Positions 1 to 7,600 of a DNA stretch of 52,538 nt are shown here, in pieces. This stretch comes from Planctomycetota bacterium (GTDB taxonomy: Bacteria > Planctomycetota > Planctomycetia > Pirellulales > Pirellulaceae). The notes beneath the pieces were generated by a model. It was not told the DNA's origin. It ran no database searches and was given only the letters and a program-made list of their open reading frames with translations. How positions within the stretch are numbered: the stretch's first letter is position 1; every line of letters starts with the position of its first letter. Both the position numbers and the translations under genes were made by a program. The DNA lies in assembly GCA_963204965.1 (NCBI GenBank), contig CAUJKA010000408.1, positions 1 to 52,538 on the forward strand, written 5' to 3'.

Positions 1-546
1 ACTAGTCACTTGTTGGATAGCGAGGCGACCTGGACTGCCGCGATCTGTCGCCTAACCATTCTGGCAGCATCGCAGGATCGTGGCGAGATTCGAATTCTTG
101 CGACAGACGCGTTGGTTGAAGCCTGTCAGCGACTGCTCGTGGTGCCCGAGGTCTTGGGGCATGCGCTGGCAGTGAACTACTCACTGGTTAAACTCAATCG
201 AGTTTCGAAGGTGCTGTCTGACGTAGCCAAGGTCTCCAAGCTTCATCATTGGCTGGTGCTCCGATGCCTTGAAGCATGTACCAATGAATTACCCGAGTTA
301 CCTAGCGATTCACATCTCCTCCTGTCGCAGATGATTGAAAGTGCTATTGCAATCGGCGCTAAACTGCAGCAGAAGACTTGCGACAAACTCAAATCGATTG
401 AAGGCAAAAGCAAGAGCGGAAAGCTCGCCAAGCAACTCTTGGGGCTTAGCGAAGATGCGGAGCACATTGCTACCATCAACGCCGCAATTGTGGACGCCAC
501 GTATCATCGAGCATGCCGCTGGCAAAGGATTGCTTCAGGAGCTTGA
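1..546 (+). CDS. C-terminal end of an alpha-helical (HEAT/solenoid-like) protein, 5' partial
   Basis: The reading frame is open from the first base, with no stop upstream of the TTG at position 10, so this is most likely the last ~181 residues of a longer protein that begins outside the window. It is almost entirely alpha-helical by composition (many Leu, Ala, Lys and Glu) and has no signal peptide or membrane segment. The final part, a Leu-rich helix followed by a Lys/Gly/Ser-rich turn and a last Ala-Lys-Leu-Leu helix, recalls the C-termini of DUF6493-type solenoid proteins, which I associate with SWIM zinc-finger neighbourhoods; this is a weak impression. A hairpin repeat starts 53 bp after the stop. 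Function unknown. Confidence 0.6.
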   Translation, partial: TSHLLDSEATWTAAICRLTILAASQDRGEIRILATDALVEACQRLLVVPEVLGHALAVNYSLVKLNRVSKVLSDVAKVSKLHHWLVLRCLEACTNELPELPSDSHLLLSQMIESAIAIGAKLQQKTCDKLKSIEGKSKSGKLAKQLLGLSEDAEHIATINAAIVDATYHRACRWQRIASGA

Positions 547-598
547 GCTTTTCAAGCAGTTGTGGCAGCGAACAAACTTAAAGCGAGCAAGGAGCCTG

Positions 599-643
599 AG
601 ACCCCCACGAGTTTACTCGTGGGTGAATCAGTTTGGCAGCTAG
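599..643 (+). repeat. 45-bp hairpin repeat, copy 1
   Basis: This copy matches positions 4403-4447 at 44 of 45 bases, same orientation; the one difference is G at 635 against T at 4439. It contains a perfect 8-bp stem, CCCACGAG (604-611) with CTCGTGGG (616-623), and a TTTA loop. The conserved part continues about 20 bp past the stem and there is no T-tract, so it is more than a simple intrinsic terminator. It sits 53 bp after the upstream stop codon and 43 bp before the next start. Confidence 0.9.
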
Positions 644-685
644 AATCGGTACAGTAAGGAACAAATCAAAGGGTAAACTTGAGTC

Positions 686-1315
686 ATGGCACTGCTTGAT
701 AAGCTTCAGTACAAACAGATCTTGAAATCGGGAGTATCGCAGAAGAGAATCGCAAGCGATGCACAAATCGATCGCGTGCTCAAATACGCGACAAAGCTGC
801 TCCCCAAACTTGAGCTTAAAGCTCGAACCTTAAACCCGAAGGACGTGAGTGTCGTCTACCAGTTTGGTCAACATTCCCTGTTTCATGTGCGAGCCTATCC
901 GCGAAAGCAACCAAACACGTTCTTGATTGTCGTGACAGATGAGAAAGACATTCCTACCGACCACATCCTGTTCGATATTGCCGCCGAGTACGCAGAACAA
1001 CAACTCGACGCACCACAGTTTGGCTTTTTCAAGTCGGCTACCCAAGAGGATATTCGACGAGTGATCACTGGTATTGACTCAGACGAAGACGACCCGTTTG
1101 CAGTCTTGGGAATCGCTGAAGGCGGTACTTACATCCAAACCTATCGCGAGCATGACGGATTCGTTTTGGAGTACCAGTTGGTCAACACATCGAGCCACTA
1201 TAGAGTTCCTTCTCTACTTTCAGCACAACAAGTCGTCGATGCCATGAATTCGTACGCATTTGGCAAAGACGAATGGCTTGAAGCTCTTGAATGGCAGCAT
1301 GTGAAGCTGGGTTAA
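686..1315 (+). CDS. Hypothetical protein, 209 aa, first gene of an immunity-like set
   Basis: A complete soluble protein of 209 residues with no signal peptide or membrane segment. I do not recognise the family. Residues ~1-45 are basic and helical. The middle alternates short hydrophobic strands with charged turns, including an acidic stretch near residues 132-137 (DSDEDD). The last ~70 residues contain a strand-rich GGTYIQTYR-like segment ending in a Trp-rich helix, a composition common in small immunity-type or SMI1-like folds. The next gene starts 6 bp after its stop, so the two are probably cotranscribed. The ATG is chosen because no better start lies upstream after the hairpin repeat; the ribosome site is weak. 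Confidence 0.75.
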   Translation: MALLDKLQYKQILKSGVSQKRIASDAQIDRVLKYATKLLPKLELKARTLNPKDVSVVYQFGQHSLFHVRAYPRKQPNTFLIVVTDEKDIPTDHILFDIAAEYAEQQLDAPQFGFFKSATQEDIRRVITGIDSDEDDPFAVLGIAEGGTYIQTYREHDGFVLEYQLVNTSSHYRVPSLLSAQQVVDAMNSYAFGKDEWLEALEWQHVKLG

Positions 1316-1321
1316 AGATTC

Positions 1322-2962
1322 ATGAAACACGAAGAACTACCAAGTGAGAAGAATCTCAAAAAGCTGCTGCGTTGGGGGCGAGTTGCAATGATTGCTCGCG
1401 CTTTGAGGCGAGCCATGCCATTGATCACGGAGATGCTCGACAAGAACTCAAAGAATATTCTTGAATCGATCGAATTCTCGCTGCTACAAGTAGAGGACTC
1501 CGCTGCTGACGGAACACTAGCGGAACATGTCCTCTGGTCATGTAGCCAACTAACCGAAGTCGCGAGGTCAGTTGCTCCTGGCGGTGACGACTGTGATGAA
1601 GACTATACCCGCGATGCGATCGTGGCTGCGTACTTACTGACAACATGCTGCATTAATGCAGACGAAGAGATTGAAATCGAGGCACTAGAAGCAATCTCGT
1701 CCGTGGTTTTCAATTTTGAACGATTAAAGCGATGTAAAGCGATCAGCAATGCCGCGGACTCGATGGTGGTAGCAGATTTCGATCGCTTGCGGAACCTAAT
1801 CACTAAGGCCGAATTGGAAAGCGATTCTCCTGTTCCTGTAACCGTTTTTGGAGAGCTATGGACTAAATCGAAGCCAAAAGGATGGCCGAGTTCTCCAAAA
1901 ATTACATCAGCGCGTACAAAGTTTAAACGCCCTCGATCCAATGGACAGGCTCTGAGCCAACTTCCAAGTGAAGTGATTCAGTTTCTTGAGCAGAACCCGT
2001 ACTACACGATTGATTCGCCATCGCTGGAATGCGGCCGCATTGTTCTGAACAGGCCTGAGTACTTGGCGATTTCCGAGCATTTGTTTTCGATGAGGATGAC
2101 TGATGAGGCAAACCAAGACCCGAATCGAGATGTATCGGGCAATTACGTTTTGACGACCATTGAATTGGTCTGCTTCTGTGAACATTACAGTTCGACAGGT
2201 AAACTCTGTTGGTTTGTTGAGTATGAGTGTTTTGGCTGCTACGACGCTGATATCGGGACAGTGTATCTCTTTCGTGGTGTCTCATGGAAACGCTTGTTGG
2301 CACGCGCTGACTTCTACATCAACAGCGCATGGGACGAACCTAAAAAGCCGATTGTCGTACTTAAGAATCCATGGGAGCGGCTAGCGTTTAGGAAGTCCAA
2401 GTCAGCTCTCAACCATCGCGAGACTCGCTCCGAAGATGAGATCATCATCGAGCTGCTAAGCCGTAAAGAGGCGGGGACGCTCAAGGAGGACGGCTTTGAT
2501 AAGATCTGTCGTCATGTCCCCCTAGATGAAACTGCTGTGCCTGCGGTAGAGAAGACGCTGGGCTACTCTCTACCGACTTTGCTCAAAAGAATGTACTGTG
2601 AAGTCGCCAACGGTGGCTATGGAGAATCGTACGGCTTAATCGGGCTCGTCGGCGGCGCTCGCGACGACACTAATCGCGATGTTCACAAGCTACTTCGAGA
2701 CTTCCAAAAGCCAGATAAAGACGATCCCAAGTGGAAATGGTCTGACGGATTACTACCTGTGTTTCATTTGGGGTGCGCGATGTACCTGTGTATCGATTGT
2801 CGTAGCCGCAAAGGAAGAGTTGTTTTGTTTGAACCAAACAACCATGTTGATGGTCGCTCCTGGAAAAACTCGTTCATGCCGTTTAGTGAATCACTGAGGA
2901 AGATGATGAGTGATTGGCTCGACGGAAAAGACCTTTGGAAGATTGCTGGAATTCATGTTTAA
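1322..2962 (+). CDS. Two-part protein with C-terminal SMI1/KNR4 (SUKH) domain
   Basis: A 546-residue cytoplasmic protein. Residues ~1-190 are helical and rich in Ala, Glu and Leu. Residues ~200-390 form a mixed domain with many aromatic and Cys residues that I cannot assign. Residues ~400-525 look like an SMI1/KNR4 (SUKH) domain: a 'PAVEKTLGYSLPTLLKRMY' type helix, then GGYG and YGLIGLVGG, then a late strand and a final Trp-containing helix. In bacteria this fold is best known from immunity proteins against polymorphic toxins and from general protein-binding modules. The preceding gene ends 6 bp upstream and the next gene, 18 bp downstream, carries a second SMI1/KNR4 domain, which supports a shared role. 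No toxin gene is visible in the window. Confidence 0.8.
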   Translation: MKHEELPSEKNLKKLLRWGRVAMIARALRRAMPLITEMLDKNSKNILESIEFSLLQVEDSAADGTLAEHVLWSCSQLTEVARSVAPGGDDCDEDYTRDAIVAAYLLTTCCINADEEIEIEALEAISSVVFNFERLKRCKAISNAADSMVVADFDRLRNLITKAELESDSPVPVTVFGELWTKSKPKGWPSSPKITSARTKFKRPRSNGQALSQLPSEVIQFLEQNPYYTIDSPSLECGRIVLNRPEYLAISEHLFSMRMTDEANQDPNRDVSGNYVLTTIELVCFCEHYSSTGKLCWFVEYECFGCYDADIGTVYLFRGVSWKRLLARADFYINSAWDEPKKPIVVLKNPWERLAFRKSKSALNHRETRSEDEIIIELLSRKEAGTLKEDGFDKICRHVPLDETAVPAVEKTLGYSLPTLLKRMYCEVANGGYGESYGLIGLVGGARDDTNRDVHKLLRDFQKPDKDDPKWKWSDGLLPVFHLGCAMYLCIDCRSRKGRVVLFEPNNHVDGRSWKNSFMPFSESLRKMMSDWLDGKDLWKIAGIHV

Positions 2963-2980
2963 CAAGCCCTGAGATTGCAA

Positions 2981-3445
2981 ATGACAAAACTACCCAAACT
3001 ACCTGCCGCCTACAAAAAGTTCTTAAAGACTCATGATGGTGAGACTGAGTACATTTTTGACGATATCGATGGCTGGCGCTTCTTTACGACCGAAGAACTA
3101 ACGGAGATCATTCGCATCGATCGCCAAAAGGTGATGAACATTCACCAGCTACAGGCCTTTGCCAAGTCAGTTCAAGACCATGTTGGAGAAGAAACTGAAG
3201 ATCAAGATGGCGAGCCCTATGCGTTGGAACGCTTAGCGGCTGGACTAGCAATTGGTGACAACAATGGTGATGTCGTCTTTCTGGACCCCAAGGACTCATA
3301 CTCGGTTTGGCTGTTTCATCACGATGGAGCCGATGTCGAGCGACTTGCTGACTCATTTCAGGAGTGGCTCGAAATGGCCGAGCCCGTTGAATTTGAAGAC
3401 GACGAAGATGATGACGATGAGGAAGCGGAAAGTGAAGAAGACTGA
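2981..3445 (+). CDS. SMI1/KNR4 family protein with acidic tail
   Basis: A stand-alone SMI1/KNR4 (SUKH) protein of 154 residues. It starts with the usual LPxxYKKFLxxHDG motif, followed by a hydrophobic strand that includes GWRFF, a helix, a central IGDNNGDVVFLDP strand pair typical of the fold, and a C-terminal helix with SFQEWL. The last ~22 residues are a run of Asp and Glu, probably disordered. ATG 2981 is preferred to the in-frame TTG two codons upstream. It lies 18 bp after the SUKH fusion gene and 39 bp before the DUF4261 gene, so all four genes may form one transcription unit. Likely role, from the family: binding a partner protein, possibly as toxin immunity. Confidence 0.88.
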   Translation: MTKLPKLPAAYKKFLKTHDGETEYIFDDIDGWRFFTTEELTEIIRIDRQKVMNIHQLQAFAKSVQDHVGEETEDQDGEPYALERLAAGLAIGDNNGDVVFLDPKDSYSVWLFHHDGADVERLADSFQEWLEMAEPVEFEDDEDDDDEEAESEED

Positions 3446-3484
3446 ACTTCCGTGCGCTAGATTTTGCAATAGGAGCCTAAAACA

Positions 3485-4312
3485 ATGACAGATGACGATA
3501 TTGCTGATGACACAGAAGAAGGTGGTTCCGAGTGCGCAATAGCCATGGTGGCGACCAGCTCTCTGCGATTGCCCAGCGCAGCCAAGATCAAGAAGGCCTG
3601 TGGGCTACAAGGATCTCTTTTTGAACGCATGCTTTCGAAATTCGGCAAGAGGAAAACGGAAGAGCAATGGGACGAAAAAGTGCTCATGCTGGAATGTGAG
3701 GACGCGCAGGTCGTCATCATGCTGATGCCCGGCCCGATTCCTTGGTCTGAGTTGGAGGGGCCCTGCGCGACCGCATGGTGGTGGCCAGAAGCCACTGAGG
3801 CCATGCAGAAACATAAGTATCACTTCATTGCAATGGTCCGAGGCGGCGAATGGAATGAGGTCGAACAAAGAGTGCTGCTTGCGAAAGTAGTCCAAGGAGT
3901 ACTCGCATCGACGGACGCTATTGGTGTCTACTGGGGCGACGCCACGCTTGTTATGCAGCCGAGTATCTTTATTCCTGCCGCTAAGCAGGCACAATTCGAC
4001 GATGTTCCGATGATGGTGTTTGCAGATGTGCGAGTCGAAGAGATTTCTGACGGGGTATATCGCTGCTTTACAACCGGAATGGACTCGCTTGGTTTTCATG
4101 AGATCGAAGTGGATGAAACGACGATGGAGCCAGATGTGTTGCTTGAGTTTGTCTTGGATTCGGCAAAGTACATCGTAGACAACTACCTAGAGATTCCCGA
4201 GGGAAACACCTTTGGAAGAGACGCTGATAAGCAATTCAAGATTCGTTATCGGCCATCAATGTTTGACAGAGACATCGTCATGAAATTCGACCTGAATCAA
4301 GATGGAAAGTGA
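3485..4312 (+). CDS. DUF4261 domain protein
   Basis: A 275-residue cytoplasmic protein. From about residue 12 it matches the DUF4261 pattern: an early 'MVATSSLRLPSAAKI' strand-helix, VVIMLMPGPIPWSEL, an aromatic run WWWPEA, 'HYHFIAMVRGG'-like strand (KYHFIAMVRGG here), a helix followed by GVYWGDATLV, and a later DSLGFHEIEV strand with the usual LLEFVLDSAKYIVDN helix. DUF4261 proteins often occur beside SMI1/KNR4 proteins; their biochemical role is unknown. The start is supported by AGGAG at 3471-3475, nine bases before the ATG. It is the last gene of the four-gene block, and the second hairpin repeat follows 90 bp after its stop. Confidence 0.88.
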   Translation: MTDDDIADDTEEGGSECAIAMVATSSLRLPSAAKIKKACGLQGSLFERMLSKFGKRKTEEQWDEKVLMLECEDAQVVIMLMPGPIPWSELEGPCATAWWWPEATEAMQKHKYHFIAMVRGGEWNEVEQRVLLAKVVQGVLASTDAIGVYWGDATLVMQPSIFIPAAKQAQFDDVPMMVFADVRVEEISDGVYRCFTTGMDSLGFHEIEVDETTMEPDVLLEFVLDSAKYIVDNYLEIPEGNTFGRDADKQFKIRYRPSMFDRDIVMKFDLNQDGK

Positions 4313-4628
4313 GCCGTTCAGAATACCGAAGGTGATGACGCAAGAGCATTTCTACGACACTGCATTGTGTAGCTACAGTCAGATGTGGTGTGACCGAAAA
4401 GAAGACCCCCACGAGTTTACTCGTGGGTGAATCAGTTTTGCAGCTAGGCCCCGCCACGCTAGCAGCCAAACTCTCGCTCCCGGACAAGCCAGTAGGGGGC
4501 GAAGACGGAGCAATAGCACGGAGCCGCCATTAAAATGGAATGCAAAATGATTCTGGTCCGGGCCCAATCGATTCTAAAAGGGGACACGCCACTTCACAAT
4601 CGATAGGTCAATCGGTCTCCGCATAGAC
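4313..4628. other. Intergenic region between convergent genes, with repeat copy 2
   Basis: A 316-bp gap between the DUF4261 stop and the stop of the minus-strand fusion gene. Apart from the repeat at 4403-4447 I see no gene. A short open stretch around 4535-4605 has no recognisable product. Confidence 0.6.
4403..4447 (+). repeat. 45-bp hairpin repeat, copy 2
   Basis: Second copy of the repeat at 599-643, direct orientation, 3804 bp away, one mismatch. The stem CCCACGAG is at 4408-4415 and CTCGTGGG at 4420-4427. Identity covers the flanking GAATCAGTTT and GCAGCTAG as well as the stem, so the whole 45 bp seems to be the conserved unit. The two copies enclose exactly the four-gene immunity-like block. 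Confidence 0.9.
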
Positions 4629-7600
4629 TTATGGCGACTCCGCGATAGGTTGTCGAATGAAGGTAATAACATCTGCTAAATCTTGCATAGTTAGGATCGA
4701 CTCAAGTCCTTCTGGCATCAGCGACAGATTCGAATTGCGTAGTTGCTCGATTTCGAGACGCGAGACCGTTTGCGTGACCCCATTGGCCGATTTGATGGAA
4801 ACGCTGTTGGCGGTCTCGCCCACAAGCAAACCCGTCAGAACTTCGCCGCTCTCGAGCAAGATGTTGTATCCTTGAAATCCTGGCTGGATGTCTGCATTGG
4901 GATCGAGAATGTTGACCAGAAGCTTTTCATTGGTATGTTCGACGACGGTCGCCATGTTGGGGCCAACTTCATTTCCAAGCGTGTCTTTCCGATGGCAACT
5001 TGCACACGCCCGTTCAAATACGACGCGTCCTTTGGCTACATCACCGCGAAGCTCAACTGCTTTCCGATAGGCTTCGACAATGTCTTGTCGCTTGGCAGTA
5101 TTTTTGGATTGAAACAGCTTGGCTGCACGCTCTGCGATGAGTTTGTCAGGAAAGTGCAAGAGCCGATCACGCTGGCCAAATTCAATACCGCTGGCATGAA
5201 TCACACCATGTTCTATTTTGTCGAGTAAATCGCGTGCCCAGTTGGCGCGCGACATCCAAACATCGATCGCTTGCGTGCGAAGAATTGGCGTAAGCTCCGA
5301 CCATGCGGACGCTAAATGCTTTAATGCTTCGTCATGACCAGATTGAAGAAATATCGCGAGGATCTGTTGCTGGAACTCTAAAGCGACGCTCGGTTTCAAC
5401 CCTTGGGAAAGTACCAAAAGACCTTCTTCCCTATGCTTTTTGGTCCGGCACAAAGGCTTCGCGGCAGCGATTCGATCATCCCAATTCAATCCATCATTTT
5501 TCGCGTCCACAGACAACTGCTGCAAGGAAGTCTCCAACTGTTTCAAACTACCGAGCAGCTTTTGATCCGCATCGTATGCCAAGAATTCCTCTAAGCTCAC
5601 TCCCACACGCTGTAATGTCCAAAGCAATTCGTCGAGCTTGTGAGTCTTGTCCTTGCCCACAGAACTCAGGGCATCGACTAGCAGTAAGTTCAGCACCTTG
5701 GTGTCTTTGAGCCCCACCGATTGTCGCACAATCGGCTCTCGAAACGCCTGAACAACTTGCATCTCGCTTTGGGCAATCCCAATCGCAAACGTACTCGCAT
5801 GTTCCAATGCAGAACTCATGATTGCGGATCGGATCATCGGCTCCCGATAGAATCTCCTTGCGAGGGACACCAGCGCTTCGCCATTGACCTTTCCGGGCCA
5901 TTGGCCGAGCGTTAGTGCCAATTGGAGACATACCTTTTCATCCGGATCAGTCACCAGCCGTATAGCTGCAGCTTGAACCGCAGCATCCGTCGATGCTTCC
6001 GCCATTCGCACTGCATTTTCTCGAACCCTTGCGTGACTATCGCACAAGGATTTGATCTTCATGGCGTTCGATAGCCGTCCCATGCCGTCGAGCGTTGCAT
6101 ACGCTTGAACCCGCGTTTGAGGACTTGCACTTGAGGTCGCTAGTTGTTCAAGTATCAGAACAGCCGAAACATCATTAGACCAAAGCAAAATTTGCTGTGC
6201 TTTGTCACGTTGCCAGTCGTTTCGAGACTCTAACGCTTTGATGATCGCGGCAGTATCGCCAGACAGCAATTCCCAAGGAGATGCGGTCGATGGCCTTTCA
6301 GTTGGCACGACGCGATAAATACGTCCTCGGTCGTCTCCTAGGCGATAGTGAGGCAAAAGCTCTTCCTTGCCTTCCGGCGGTAGCCAGTCTGGATGTTCAA
6401 TCATGTAGCGATACATGTCCGCAATCCATAATGCCCCATCGGGCCCTGTGCGCGCCATTACCGGTCGGCACCATCGATCCTCGCTGGCAAAGAAATCGAA
6501 TCTACCTTCGCCAGTCGGACGCTCCGCCGAGAAGCTAACACCGCTATCGGTCAGAATATTATGCTGGACCAAGTTGTGAAAAGGTTCGCATGTGAATGCG
6601 TGTAACTTTTCGCTTGGACCAAACAATCGGCTGTCACCGAAGATCATGCCTCCACAGGCTGAGGTAAAGTGCCCTGCTTCCTGAAAACTATGGAAGCGTT
6701 TTTCAGGTCGACTGGCTGGATGAACTTCTGGACTATTGGGCGGTAGGACAAATTGAATTGCGCTGGCCGATGGAACGTATGGGTTCCTAGCGAGATAGCG
6801 GTCGGCGAGCACGTAGTGCCAAAGCGGCTTGGCATTCTGCGTCCCAAACCAGTGGCCCCACGCATCTCTATTGCGACCAAACTGCGATGGCCCCGACTCG
6901 ATAACAAGTTCGCCAGAATCTGGCTGTATCCGAAAATCGCGGCTTCCAATAGCATAGGAGAGCCCATTGCGATTCGACTTCACCTCTGTTTTCAATCCAT
7001 GATTTGGGTGATGGCCTCCGTTGGCACAATGCACCCAGTTGTCCAAACCCCATCGCAAACCATTCATTCGAAGCTGCTGATTGCCTTCGTTGAAGCCCTC
7101 GAACAACACTTCCTTGGTATCGGCTTTTCCATCGCCGTTTGTATCTCGCAAGAACAAGATCTGGGGAGCTGCAGCAACCAAAACGCCGTCTCGCCATGTC
7201 AAAAGTCCATTCGGGAAATTGAGTCCCTCGGCAAATAGAGAACTTGATTCATAGCGACCATCTCCATCTCGATCTTCCAAGATTCGAACTCGGCCGCCTG
7301 CTTTTCCATGCCCATCCAACCCCATCGGGTAGTCCGACATTTCAATGACCCACAACCTGCCCTTGGCGTCCCAATCGAAAGCAACTGGATCGATGACTTG
7401 TGGTTCGCACGCAACAAGCTCGACACGAAAGCCTTCGGGTATGTGGATCTTTGAGAGGGAACGTTCCGCCGATAGAGGTTCGCTATGTGGCACTGGCAAC
7501 GGCTGTTTGTCTGCGAGTTCGGGGCCAGGAACCGGTGTGCCTATCGATTGTCCGGATGCCGCGTGAAGCTGCTTGGCTTCGTCGGCAGTCAATGCTCGAT

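Noticed and set aside
599..4447. CRISPR-like reading of the two 45-bp repeats
   Set aside because: Only two copies, 3.8 kb apart with genes between; no spacers and no cas genes.
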